This document shows, piece by piece, positions 7,654-15,102 of a stretch of DNA of 22,229 nt (its first letter is position 1; every line of letters starts with the position of its first letter). The notes beneath the pieces were generated by a model, which worked only from the letters and a program-made list of their open reading frames with translations, was not told where the DNA came from and searched no databases. Source of the stretch: Phycisphaerae bacterium (GTDB lineage: Bacteria > Planctomycetota > Phycisphaerae > SM23-33); contig JALHTV010000243.1 of NCBI GenBank assembly GCA_022866005.1, positions 1 through 22,229 on the forward strand. Direction: 5' to 3'. The position numbers and the translations under genes were made by a program.

Positions 7654-8784
7654 TCACTTCACCAGCACGCGCCGCACGCGCCGGCCCAGGCGGCAGGTGA
7701 TCTCGTAGGGGATCGTGCCGGCCAGGCGCGCGAGGTTCTCGACGCTGTGGGGAGCGGCCGGGTCAGCGGAGATGATCTCCACCTCATCGCCCACCGCAGC
7801 CGTGGGGCAGTCGGTCAGGTCGATGATGGCCTGGTCCATGGACACGCGCCCGCAGACCGGCACGTCGCGCCCGTCCACGCGCATGATCGTGCGCGACGAG
7901 AAGGTCCGCAGGTAGCCGTCCGCGTAGCCCACCGGCACCAGGCCCACGCGGCTATCGCGGCGGAAGGTGTACGTCAGTCCGTAGCCGCAGCGGCTGCTGG
8001 CCGGGATGGCCTTGATCTGCATCAGTCTGCCCGTCACGCGCATGGCCGGGCGGAGCGGCAGGCGGTGGGTCATCTCGTTGGAGGGCTGATAGCCGTACAC
8101 GGCGATGCCGGGGCGGACCATGTCCAGGTGCGTCTCCGGCAGGTCGATGGTGGCGGCGGAGTTGGCCAGGTGCAGCACGAGTCCCGCCCCGCCGCCCGCG
8201 GCGGCGACCGCGGCCTGGAAGCAGGCGAGCTGCTGGCAGGCGGCCTCCTTGTCGGTCTCGTCCGCCGTCGCCAGGTGCGAGTAGACGCCCGTGAGCGTCA
8301 CGGCCTTGCGGCGGCGGACCTCGGCCACCAGCGCCGCAAGATCCTCGGCGGGGGTGCCGCTGCGCCCCATGCCGCTGTCGACCTTGACGTGCACGGCCGC
8401 CGGCCTGCCCGCGCGGACGGCGGCAGCTTCCACGGCGTCCAGCTCGGCCGCGGAGACGACCGTCAGCGTCACCTCGCGGGCGATCAAGTCCTCCAGGGCC
8501 TCGCGGGCACCGCCCGAGCCGTCCTGCGCGCAGGCGGAGAAGAACATGAGGATGCCCCGACGGTACCCCAGCCGGCGCAGCAGCAGCGCCTCTTGCGGCG
8601 TGGCCACGGCCAGCCAGTCCGCCTCCGCCGCCAGCACGCCCAGCAGCGCGCGAAGGCCGTGGCCGTAGCAGTCCGCCTTGACCACCGCGCACAGCTTGCA
8701 TCCGCGCGACAGGCGCTCGCGCAGCAGCGCGAGGTTCCACCGCACCGCCGACGCGGACACCTCCGCCGTGAGAAAGCTTTCCAT
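7654..8784 (-). CDS. alr: Alanine racemase
   Basis: A 376-residue PLP enzyme that interconverts L- and D-alanine for peptidoglycan. The PLP lysine is K36 in CAVVKADCYGHGL (the family usually has DAYGHG; here Ala is Cys). The second catalytic residue is Tyr268 in CGYGLTY. VGYADGY (286-292) and CGRVSMDQ (311-318) are the typical C-terminal motifs. The start at 8784 was chosen because TAEVSASAVRWNL aligns with the family N-terminus (WAEIDLDALRHNL) and gives the usual length. An ATG at 8832 would add 16 residues and lies near the expected transcription start, so a leaderless longer form cannot be excluded. The gene diverges from asd. Confidence 0.93.
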   Translation of the reverse strand: MESFLTAEVSASAVRWNLALLRERLSRGCKLCAVVKADCYGHGLRALLGVLAAEADWLAVATPQEALLLRRLGYRRGILMFFSACAQDGSGGAREALEDLIAREVTLTVVSAAELDAVEAAAVRAGRPAAVHVKVDSGMGRSGTPAEDLAALVAEVRRRKAVTLTGVYSHLATADETDKEAACQQLACFQAAVAAAGGGAGLVLHLANSAATIDLPETHLDMVRPGIAVYGYQPSNEMTHRLPLRPAMRVTGRLMQIKAIPASSRCGYGLTYTFRRDSRVGLVPVGYADGYLRTFSSRTIMRVDGRDVPVCGRVSMDQAIIDLTDCPTAAVGDEVEIISADPAAPHSVENLARLAGTIPYEITCRLGRRVRRVLVK

Positions 8785-8840
8785 CTCCGACCCTCCCGCC
8801 GCCACGGGGCGACGCGAACATCCTCCGTGCATCGCGGCAT

Positions 8841-8849
8841 AGAATACCA
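8841..8849 (-). promoter_or_regulatory. Extended -10 promoter of alr
   Basis: On the minus strand TG-G-TATTCT forms an extended -10, with AGGACA (four of six matches to a -35) 17 bp upstream. Transcription would begin near 8834, giving a leader of about 50 nt to the ATG at 8784 or essentially none to the ATG at 8832. Confidence 0.5.
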
Positions 8850-8877
8850 CAGCCCGCCAGTCCTGTCCTTGAAAACC

Positions 8878-8908
8878 TTGGACTCACCCCGTGGGGGCGT
8901 GGTAGATT
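8878..8908 (+). promoter_or_regulatory. Possible asd promoter
   Basis: TTGGAC at 8878-8883 and TAGATT at 8903-8908 resemble -35 and -10 boxes with a long 19-bp spacer (or GTAGAT with 18). It lies about 50 bp before the asd start and faces away from the alr promoter. Confidence 0.35.
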
Positions 8909-8959
8909 GGTGGTTCTCCGGGCCAGCTCCCGGCTGGAGGTGTCTTTCAAGGTGCAGAA

Positions 8960-9958
8960 ATGGCTTGGCGTGCGGCAATCATAGGCGCCACCGGCGCCGT
9001 GGGACAAGAGTTCCTCAAGGTCCTTGAGGAGCGCCGGTTCCCGCTGTCGAGTTTGAAGCTGCTGGCCAGTGCGCGCTCGGCCGGCAAGTCGCTGCGCTTC
9101 GCCGGCCAGGACCTAGTCGTCGAGGAGCTCTCCGAGCGGAGCTTTGCGGGCGTGGAGCTGGTGCTGGCCTCGGCCGGGGGGAGCATCTCCAGGAAGTTCG
9201 TCCCCGCGGCCGTCGCGGCCGGGGCCGTGGTGGTGGACAACACCTCGGCCTTCCGCATGGTCGACGGGGTGCCGCTGGTCGTGCCGGAGGTCAACCCCCA
9301 GGACATCGCCAGCCACAAGGGCATCATCGCCAACCCGAACTGCTCCACGATCGTCATGAACGTGCCGGTCTGGCCACTGCACCAGGTGAATCCCGTCCGG
9401 CGGATCGTCGTCAGCACCTATCAGGCCGTCAGCGGCGCGGGCGCCTGGGGCATGTGGGAGCTGGCGGAGCAGATCAAGGCCTTCGCCGCCGGGCAGCCGG
9501 TGGAGAAGAAGAAGTTCCCGCACGTGATCGTGAACAACGTGTTCAGCCACAACAGCGCCATCGCGGATAACGGGTACAACGAGGAAGAGAACAAGATGGT
9601 CCTCGAGACGCGGAAGATCTTCCACTGCCCGGGTCTGCTCATCACGGCCACCTGCGTCCGCGTGCCGGTGATGCGCGCCCACAGCGAGGCGATCAACCTT
9701 CAGTTCACCCGCCCGATGAGCGAGGGGCGGGTGCGGGAGATCCTCGCGCGCGCGGCGGGCGTCAGGATCGTCGACGACCGCAAGAACAACGTTTTCCCCA
9801 TGCCCCTGGACGCCAGTTCCCAGGACGACATCCTGGTCGGCCGCATCCGCCAGGACATTTCCCAGCCCGACGGCTGCGGCATCGACCTGTTCGTCAGCGG
9901 GGACCAGGTCCGCAAAGGCGCCGCGCTGAACGCCGTCCAGATCGCCGAGAGGCTCTAG
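8960..9958 (+). CDS. asd: Aspartate-semialdehyde dehydrogenase
   Basis: A 332-residue NADP-dependent enzyme that reduces aspartyl phosphate to aspartate semialdehyde, the branch point to lysine/diaminopimelate, threonine and methionine. IIGATGAVGQEFL at 7-19 is the dinucleotide-binding loop, C128 in NPNCSTI is the catalytic nucleophile, and H241 in RVPVMRAHSE is the acid/base residue. Its length is normal for the family. The start is supported by AAGGTG five bases before the ATG. It is followed after 52 bp by an aminotransferase on the same strand, so the two probably form an operon. It diverges from alr, which also makes a cell-wall precursor. Confidence 0.95.
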   Translation: MAWRAAIIGATGAVGQEFLKVLEERRFPLSSLKLLASARSAGKSLRFAGQDLVVEELSERSFAGVELVLASAGGSISRKFVPAAVAAGAVVVDNTSAFRMVDGVPLVVPEVNPQDIASHKGIIANPNCSTIVMNVPVWPLHQVNPVRRIVVSTYQAVSGAGAWGMWELAEQIKAFAAGQPVEKKKFPHVIVNNVFSHNSAIADNGYNEEENKMVLETRKIFHCPGLLITATCVRVPVMRAHSEAINLQFTRPMSEGRVREILARAAGVRIVDDRKNNVFPMPLDASSQDDILVGRIRQDISQPDGCGIDLFVSGDQVRKGAALNAVQIAERL

Positions 9959-10010
9959 TCGGCCGCGGTGCCTGGCCGACAACAGAACAGTCACACAGAG
10001 GCCCACTGCC

Positions 10011-11309
10011 ATGCGTAGAAACATTGTCCATGCCGGTGCGGGTTCGCTGACGTACGCGATCCGCGAGATCGTCCAGGTGGCCTACAAGTTCCGCGACCTG
10101 GGGCTGGAGATGATCTGGGAGAACATTGGCGATCCGGTCCAGAAGGGCGAGAAGATCGCTCCCTGGATCCGCGACATCCTGCGCGAGATCGTGGACCAGG
10201 ACGTGGCCTGGGCCTATTGCGACACAGCCGGGGTGCCCGAGTCGCGGCGGTTCCTGGCCGAGGAGATCAACAAGCGCGGCGGCGCGCAGGTGACGCCGGA
10301 GGACGTGATCTTCTTCAACGGCATCGGGGACGCGGTGGCCAAGGTCTACGGGTTCCTCGCCCGCAACGCGCGGGTCATCGGTCCCACGCCCGCCTACAGC
10401 ACGCACTCCTCCGCTGAGGCCGCCCACAGCGGCTACGAGCACCTGACCTACGAGCTCGATCCGTACAACCACTGGCTGCCGGACCTGGAGGACCTGCGGC
10501 TGAAGGTGCACTACAACGACTCCATCGCCGCGATCCTCCTGATCAACCCCGACAACCCCACCGGCGCCGTCTACCCCCGCGAGGTCCTGGAAGAAGTCGT
10601 CGCCATCGCGCGGGAGCACGACCTGTTCCTGATCGCCGATGAGATTTACACGCACATCGTCTACAACGGGCACAAGACGCTGCACCTGTCGGAGGTGATC
10701 GGGGACGTCTGCGGCCTCGTGATGCGCGGCGTCAGCAAGGAGGTGCCCTGGCCGGGCAGCCGCTGCGGGTGGATCGAGGTGCTCAATCGCCACCGCGACA
10801 AGATGTTCGACGTCTACGTCAATTCGCTGCTGGCGAGCAAGCGCCTGGAGGTGTGCTCCACGACCATGCCGCAACTGGCGGTCCCGCGGATCCTGGGCGA
10901 TCCGCGCTACCCCGCCCACCTCCAGAAGCGCGCCGGCATCTACGAGGCCCGCGCCAAAGAGGCCTGCCAGCTTCTGGGCACCCTCCCCGGCGTGAAGGTC
11001 AACTGCCCCTCCGGGGCGTTCTACCTGACGGTGATGTTCGAGGACGGGGTCCTGAACAACCGCCAGACGTTGCGGATCGACAATCCCGCCGTCCGCAAGC
11101 TGGTGGAGGACCTGGTCACCGGCGGTCCCAACGACCAGCGGTTCGTCTATTACCTCCTGGGCGCGACGGGCATCTGCGTGGTGCCGCTGACGGGCTTCTG
11201 CTGCAAGCGCGACGGCTACCGCGTGACCCTGCTGGAGTGCGACGACGAACGCCGCCGGTGGACCTTCCAAACGCTCGCCAAGGCGATGAGGGAATACCTC
11301 AACTCCTGA
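10011..11309 (+). CDS. Class I/II PLP-dependent aminotransferase
   Basis: A 432-residue fold-type I aminotransferase. The cofactor residues are visible: N182 in NPDNPTG, D210 and Y213 in ADEIY, K243 in GVSKEVPWPGSRCGW as the Schiff-base lysine, and R251 as the phosphate-side Arg. GYRVTLLE near the C-terminus holds the substrate-carboxylate Arg. The N-terminus (IREIVQVAYK, WENIGDPVQKGE) is typical of a long subgroup within COG0436. The substrate cannot be read from sequence. The place directly behind asd suggests an amino acid of the aspartate family, but it does not look like DapL, so I give no symbol. AGAGG lies nine bases before the ATG. Confidence 0.88.
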   Translation: MRRNIVHAGAGSLTYAIREIVQVAYKFRDLGLEMIWENIGDPVQKGEKIAPWIRDILREIVDQDVAWAYCDTAGVPESRRFLAEEINKRGGAQVTPEDVIFFNGIGDAVAKVYGFLARNARVIGPTPAYSTHSSAEAAHSGYEHLTYELDPYNHWLPDLEDLRLKVHYNDSIAAILLINPDNPTGAVYPREVLEEVVAIAREHDLFLIADEIYTHIVYNGHKTLHLSEVIGDVCGLVMRGVSKEVPWPGSRCGWIEVLNRHRDKMFDVYVNSLLASKRLEVCSTTMPQLAVPRILGDPRYPAHLQKRAGIYEARAKEACQLLGTLPGVKVNCPSGAFYLTVMFEDGVLNNRQTLRIDNPAVRKLVEDLVTGGPNDQRFVYYLLGATGICVVPLTGFCCKRDGYRVTLLECDDERRRWTFQTLAKAMREYLNS

Positions 11310-11315
11310 TTGGCG

Positions 11316-11331
11316 ATTGACAATTGTCAAT
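11316..11331. promoter_or_regulatory. 16-bp perfect palindrome before orphan gene
   Basis: ATTGACAATTGTCAAT is a perfect palindrome only six bases after the aminotransferase stop and about 82 bp before the next gene. A second small palindrome, TTGCTAGCAA, lies at 11352-11361. The spacer is AT-rich against a GC-rich background. It could be an operator for the downstream gene or the mark of an insertion boundary. No known box is matched. Confidence 0.5.
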
Positions 11332-11413
11332 TGCGGGGCATTAACCTGGGGTTGCTAGCAAACATTGTATTCCTCCCGTTCTGCTTCCTGGACAGTTCAG
11401 AGGGGAAACAGTG

Positions 11414-12160
11414 ATGGACAATATGGATCACGCGCAGAAGTGCCTTACTGCCTGTGACCAATTTCTGGAAAAGTATGAAAGTGCCTTTCTGAACGGGCTC
11501 ACGCGTGACAGACGAGATGATCCCCCGGCTCTACTGCTGACTTGGGCTTTCAACTTCGGTCGTAAGACTCTCACTGCGATGTTGTCTCTCTTGAAGGGCG
11601 GGACCGATCCCCTTTTTCTCTGCACGTTGTGCCGTCCCTTCTATGAGACCGCAGCCCGTATGCTGTGGGCCTCGTGCTCACCGCATGGGTGGTGGCGATT
11701 GATGGCGTTCTACGCCAAGAAAGACGACAAATGGGCGCGAGACCTCATCTGTATTCCGGGACTGGAGACGTATGCACAGTCCTTGCGCGAGGGCGTAAAG
11801 AAGATATTAGCCCGGAAAGATAACACAGGGAATCCGTTCAAGCCCGCACCCGACATGAGGACAACCCTCTCTGAGATACGGACGAATCGGTTTCCGGTAG
11901 GGGTCGTCCAGGGTCCCGATGGAGACGTGGGGCGTGACTATGCGATGGTGTACTGCACATTGTGCAAACCCGCGCACGGGGACTTATCGTCTATTTCCCC
12001 CTTCCCTCCAGTGGACTTTCTCAGGATGGGCACCTTGGGGGCGATCGGCGGAAGTTGGTTATTGCAGGAGGCATATTGCCGCGTCCTCCCTGGCGATCCT
12101 GTCTCCCGTTTGGAGGCTGGGGGACAGGAGATCGCCAGGATCATGCATCTGAACCCGTAG
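11414..12160 (+). CDS. Hypothetical protein, lower-GC orphan gene
   Basis: A 248-residue soluble protein of unknown function. It is rich in Trp, Cys and aromatic residues, with a helical core RKTLTAMLSLLKGGTDPLF, then CRPFYETAARMLWAS and a WWRLMAFYAKKDDKWARDL helix at about 50-115. The pattern of an Arg/Glu-bearing helix followed by Trp-rich helices recalls DUF5677-like proteins, but I cannot confirm that. Codons use many more A/T third bases (AAA, GAT, TTT, AGA) than the neighbours, which suggests recent acquisition. AGGGG lies eight bases before the ATG; a GTG one codon earlier is an alternative. It sits alone between an aminotransferase and truA, with a palindrome upstream. Confidence 0.75.
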   Translation: MDNMDHAQKCLTACDQFLEKYESAFLNGLTRDRRDDPPALLLTWAFNFGRKTLTAMLSLLKGGTDPLFLCTLCRPFYETAARMLWASCSPHGWWRLMAFYAKKDDKWARDLICIPGLETYAQSLREGVKKILARKDNTGNPFKPAPDMRTTLSEIRTNRFPVGVVQGPDGDVGRDYAMVYCTLCKPAHGDLSSISPFPPVDFLRMGTLGAIGGSWLLQEAYCRVLPGDPVSRLEAGGQEIARIMHLNP

Positions 12161-12222
12161 ATGGACCGCATGTGCACCCAACTCGCCCCGGCAACTCGCT
12201 GCGGCGAGCCGCATATCCGACC

Positions 12223-12231
12223 TGATATAAT
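12223..12231 (+). promoter_or_regulatory. Extended -10 promoter of truA, leaderless type
   Basis: TG-A-TATAAT is a consensus extended -10 without a clear -35. The truA ATG is seven bases after the box, at the expected transcription start, and there is no room for a Shine-Dalgarno. The message should be leaderless. Confidence 0.65.
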
Positions 12232-12238
12232 CGCGCCC

Positions 12239-13027
12239 ATGAGCGAGGCGACGCTCGAGCACGGCGCAGGCGAGTTGCCCCCGCGGCGGAATGTCAAGCT
12301 GGTCGTGGCCTACAACGGGGCCGCGTACCACGGCTGGCAGCGACAGGTGGGGGGCGTGGACACCATTCAGCAGCGGCTGGAGGAGGCACTGGTCCGCGTG
12401 GTGCGGCACCCGGTAATCGTCTTGGGGGCCGGGCGGACCGACGCGGGCGTCCACGCCGCCGGGCAGGTGGCCAACTTCTACACCACCAACCTCGCCATCC
12501 CCCTTGCGGGCCTGGTCGCCGCGACCAACTCCCGCCTGCCGCGCGACATCGTCATCCGCTCCGCCGAGGGAGTCCCCGAGAGCTTCCACGCCGCCCGATC
12601 GGCTGTGGGCAAGACGTATCGCTACCGCATTTACGTCGCCCCCGTCCGCCCGGTGGAGCTGCACAGGCTGGTCTACCACTATTGGCGCCCGCTGGACGCG
12701 GAGCGCATGAGCCAGGCCGCTGCGGCCTTGGTGGGCGAGCACGACTTCCGCGGCTTTGCCTCTTCAGCCGACCAGCGAGACAACACCGTCCGGCGGATCG
12801 ACACCTGTCAGGTGGCCGAGGCCGGCGGCGAGATCCACGTCACCATCCGCGGGGACGGGTTTCTCTACCAGATGGTCCGCAACATCGTTGGCACGCTGAT
12901 TGAGATTGGCCGGGGGCACTGGCCGGTGGAGCGGATCGACAAGGTCTTTGCTTCTGGCAATCGCAGCGACGCCGGCCCCACCGCCCCACCCGACGGCCTG
13001 ACCCTGCTGTGCGTGCACTACGAGTGA
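12239..13027 (+). CDS. truA: tRNA pseudouridine(38-40) synthase TruA
   Basis: A 262-residue pseudouridine synthase that modifies uridines 38-40 in the tRNA anticodon arm. LVVAYNGAAYHGWQRQ at 21-36 and GAGRTDAGVHAAGQ at 63-76 are the diagnostic motifs, with D68 the catalytic aspartate. YRYRI, HDFRGFAS and RGDGFLYQMVRNIVGTL follow in the normal order, and the length is typical. The start at 12239 was chosen over an in-frame ATG at 12161 because the longer form would include the promoter and an unrelated 26-residue tail. A REP-like element follows the stop within 10 bp. Confidence 0.95.
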   Translation: MSEATLEHGAGELPPRRNVKLVVAYNGAAYHGWQRQVGGVDTIQQRLEEALVRVVRHPVIVLGAGRTDAGVHAAGQVANFYTTNLAIPLAGLVAATNSRLPRDIVIRSAEGVPESFHAARSAVGKTYRYRIYVAPVRPVELHRLVYHYWRPLDAERMSQAAAALVGEHDFRGFASSADQRDNTVRRIDTCQVAEAGGEIHVTIRGDGFLYQMVRNIVGTLIEIGRGHWPVERIDKVFASGNRSDAGPTAPPDGLTLLCVHYE

Positions 13028-13033
13028 CGTCTT

Positions 13034-13115
13034 CTGGGAAAGCCCCTCGCGTCAGCGAGGGGATAGGCCCAGACCAGCGCGGTTGAGACATCCCCCGGCT
13101 CACGCCGGGGGCTTT
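13034..13115. repeat. REP-like two-hairpin element, copy 2 (inverted)
   Basis: Two perfect 8-bp hairpins: CCCCTCGC-GTCA-GCGAGGGG at 13043-13062 and CCCCCGGC-TCAC-GCCGGGGG at 13092-13111, again flanked by AAG/AT and AT/CTT. The order of the two units is reversed compared with 7473-7557, so the whole element is nearly its reverse complement, while the spacer sequence differs. TCTGGGAA precedes the left hairpin in both copies. It lies between truA and the dnaN promoter and may also stabilise or end the truA message. Confidence 0.75.
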
Positions 13116-13155
13116 ACCGCGCGCCATGGCGCCACACCATGGGGGGCCTTTGCTC

Positions 13156-13184
13156 TTGCAAGGCCGCCGGGGGGTACGTATAAC
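13156..13184 (+). promoter_or_regulatory. Promoter of dnaN
   Basis: TTGCAA at 13156-13161 and TATAAC at 13179-13184 are separated by 17 bp. The expected start near 13191 gives a leader of about 43 nt that contains the AAGGAAGG ribosome site before the ATG at 13234. Confidence 0.65.
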
Positions 13185-13233
13185 GACCCAACACACGCGC
13201 GGCTGCACCTCATCACGATAAGGAAGGTACGCC

Positions 13234-14334
13234 ATGAAGGTCATCGCACAGACGGCAGCCCTTCAGGAGGCCTTGGCCCTGGCCGGCAGCATCGTGGTCA
13301 CCCGCACGCCCAAACCGGTGCTCCAGTGCGTCAAGCTGATCGCCGCGGGCAAGGTGCTCACGGTGCTGTCGACCGACTTAGAGGCCTCCTGCCGCTACCA
13401 GGTCACGGCCGTGAAGGTGGAGAAGGAAGGCGAGGCCCTGGTGCCCGCCGAACGCCTGGCCGGCATCGTCCGCGAGAGCACCGACGAGGAGCAGTTGACC
13501 CTGGAGACCGACAAGGAAGCCTGCCTGGTCCGCTCCTCGGCCGGGCGGTTCAAGGTCTTCGGCTACGATCCCGGTGAGTACCCCGCCATCCCGGAGTTCG
13601 CCGACAAGGTCGACTTCCAGATCGCGGCGGCGACGCTGGCGACGATGATCGGCAAGACGCTGTTCGCCACCGCCAAGGCCCACAGCCACTACGCCATCTC
13701 GGGCGTCCTGTGGGAGGCCGGCGGCAAGAAGCTCCAGCTCGTGGCCACCGACGGCCACCGGCTGGCCCAGGCCCGCGGGATGCTGGGCAAGGCCGCCGCC
13801 CGCGAGGTCACCGCGATCGTCCCGGCCAAGCTCATGGCGCTGACCCAGCGCGTGGCCGGCGGCGGAGAGGAGATGCTGGAGGTCCGGCTCGAGGAGAACC
13901 AGATCCTCATCCGCACCGCACGGGCGGTCCTGATCAGTGCGCTGGTGCAGGGCAACTTCCCCAAGTACGGCGACGTGATCCCCCGCGAGTGCACCCGCAA
14001 GGCCAAGATCAAGACCGCGGCCTTCGAGCACCGCATCCGCCAGGCGGCGTTGCTGACCAACGAGGAGTCGCGCGGCATCCGCCTGAGCTTCGCCGCCGAG
14101 AAGGTCACGCTCACCAGCCGCGCCCCCGAGGCCGGCGAGGCCGAAGTCACCTGCCCCATCACCTACGAAGGCGAAGGCATGGACATCGCCTTCAACCCCC
14201 TGTTCCTCATCGACGCCCTCCGCGTCGCCGGCAGCGAGGACATCTCGCTGGAGATGAGCGCCCCCAACAAGCCCGCCGTCCTCAAGGCCGGCAACGACTT
14301 CCTGTACGTGCTGATGCCCGTGGACCTGGGCTAG
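13234..14334 (+). CDS. dnaN: DNA polymerase III beta subunit (sliding clamp)
   Basis: A 366-residue beta clamp, the ring that tethers the replicative polymerase and other clamp-binding proteins to DNA. The protein starts MKVIAQTAALQEAL, carries VLQCVKLIA and LSTDLEASCRY in domain I, FKVFGYDPGEYPAIPEF at the I-II junction, VATDGHRLAQARG in domain II and YVLMPVDLG at the C-terminus, the usual clamp end (typically MPMR/L). Length is typical. The start has AAGGAAGG upstream. It is not next to dnaA or recF here but is followed by a DUF721/DciA-like gene, so a replication link is kept. Confidence 0.95.
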   Translation: MKVIAQTAALQEALALAGSIVVTRTPKPVLQCVKLIAAGKVLTVLSTDLEASCRYQVTAVKVEKEGEALVPAERLAGIVRESTDEEQLTLETDKEACLVRSSAGRFKVFGYDPGEYPAIPEFADKVDFQIAAATLATMIGKTLFATAKAHSHYAISGVLWEAGGKKLQLVATDGHRLAQARGMLGKAAAREVTAIVPAKLMALTQRVAGGGEEMLEVRLEENQILIRTARAVLISALVQGNFPKYGDVIPRECTRKAKIKTAAFEHRIRQAALLTNEESRGIRLSFAAEKVTLTSRAPEAGEAEVTCPITYEGEGMDIAFNPLFLIDALRVAGSEDISLEMSAPNKPAVLKAGNDFLYVLMPVDLG

Positions 14335-14468
14335 AGCCAGGGCAGTGCGCAGCGGGGCGGCAGAGAGGGGGCCTTCGGCACCCTGGTAACCTTGGGCTTC
14401 CCGCGGGCTTGCGCGGGCGGGGGCCTGGGGGTGTTTGCACCGAGTGCAGCCGAGGTGAAGTTTTGTCC

Positions 14469-14496
14469 TTGACTGTGGCGATGAAGTGTATAGGTT
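14469..14496 (+). promoter_or_regulatory. Possible promoter of the DUF721 gene
   Basis: TTGACT at 14469-14474 is a near-consensus -35. TAGGTT at 14491-14496 (16-bp spacing) or the overlapping TATAGG (14-bp spacing) could be the -10. The region 14335-14546 otherwise contains two short hairpins (14400-14417 and 14436-14448) without a T-run and no gene. Confidence 0.4.
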
Positions 14497-14546
14497 TGCG
14501 GCGTTGTTCGCCTCCCTCGTGCGGTCGGCTGTGGAGCGTGAGTGTC

Positions 14547-14942
14547 ATGGATGACGCGCAACTGCGAACCGTCTGGCAGCAGCGGCAGATCGACGATCGC
14601 ATCGCCCACATCAGTCAGCCTCTAGCCATCCTCACCAAGCACGTCCTGGCCAAGCGCTTCCACCAGCTGCGCGACCTGGCGGCCATCTGGGACGAGCTGA
14701 TCCCCCAGCCCATCACCGAGCACACCGCCCTGGAGAGCTTCCACCGCGGCACCCTTACGGTCGTCGTGGATTCAGCCGCCCACCGCTACCAGCTCCGCAT
14801 GCTGCTGGACGGCGGGCTGATGCGGGAGCTCCAGGTGCGCTTCAGCGGCGCGCTGAACAAGGTGCGCCTGGTGCCGGGGCAGTTCTACTCGGTGGACCTG
14901 GGCGGCCGGCCGCGATACGAGTTCTACCCGCGGCGGTCCTGA
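14547..14942 (+). CDS. DUF721/DciA-like protein
   Basis: A 131-residue protein. LRDLAAIWDELIPQPITEHT, then GTLTVVVDSAAHRYQLRML and a short C-terminal part match the DUF721 domain, whose best-known member DciA loads or controls the replicative helicase DnaB in bacteria that lack DnaC. The N-terminal 35 residues (QIDDRIAHISQPLAILTKHVL) form a charged helix that precedes the domain. The place directly downstream of dnaN fits a replication role, as DUF721 genes often lie near dnaN, recF or gyrB. The ATG at 14547 is preceded by GGAG at a long spacing; a GTG three codons earlier is possible. Family call is fairly firm; helicase-loader function is inference. Confidence 0.75.
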   Translation: MDDAQLRTVWQQRQIDDRIAHISQPLAILTKHVLAKRFHQLRDLAAIWDELIPQPITEHTALESFHRGTLTVVVDSAAHRYQLRMLLDGGLMRELQVRFSGALNKVRLVPGQFYSVDLGGRPRYEFYPRRS

Positions 14943-15011
14943 GCCGCCGCCCGCCCGCGGTTCGACCAGCTCACCGCCCCGAGCAACGTCGAGGGGTCCT
15001 CCACAGCACCC

Positions 15012-15040
15012 TTGAAAGCGCCTGTCGCCGCTTTCATAAT
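15012..15040 (+). promoter_or_regulatory. Promoter of the nucleoside phosphorylase gene
   Basis: TTGAAA at 15012-15017 and CATAAT at 15035-15040 are separated by 17 bp. Transcription would begin near 15047 and give a leader of about 55 nt with GGAAGGAG before the ATG at 15103. The rest of 14943-15011 shows nothing. Confidence 0.6.
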
Positions 15041-15102
15041 GCGCTGGCTGCCCCACGTTGAGCGCTGGGACACATTCGCCGCCACTGGGAAGGAGCCTTC
15101 GG

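Noticed and set aside
7489..9027. Plus-strand open frame of 512 codons over alr
   Set aside because: Antisense shadow of alanine racemase with Arg/His/Gly-rich low-complexity sequence; it also crosses the REP-like element and the asd start.
9894..11330. Minus-strand open frame of 478 codons over the aminotransferase
   Set aside because: Antisense shadow; composition is Val/Asp/Leu-rich without motifs, while the plus frame has all aminotransferase residues.
11317..11345. TTGACA-17-ATTAAC as promoter of the orphan gene
   Set aside because: The -35 is perfect but is part of the palindrome, and the -10 matches only three of six positions, so I do not list it as a promoter.
13710..14546. In-frame N-terminal extension of the DUF721 gene through dnaN
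   Set aside because: The upstream part is an out-of-frame Arg/Pro/Gly-rich shadow of dnaN; the domain starts only after the ATG at 14547.
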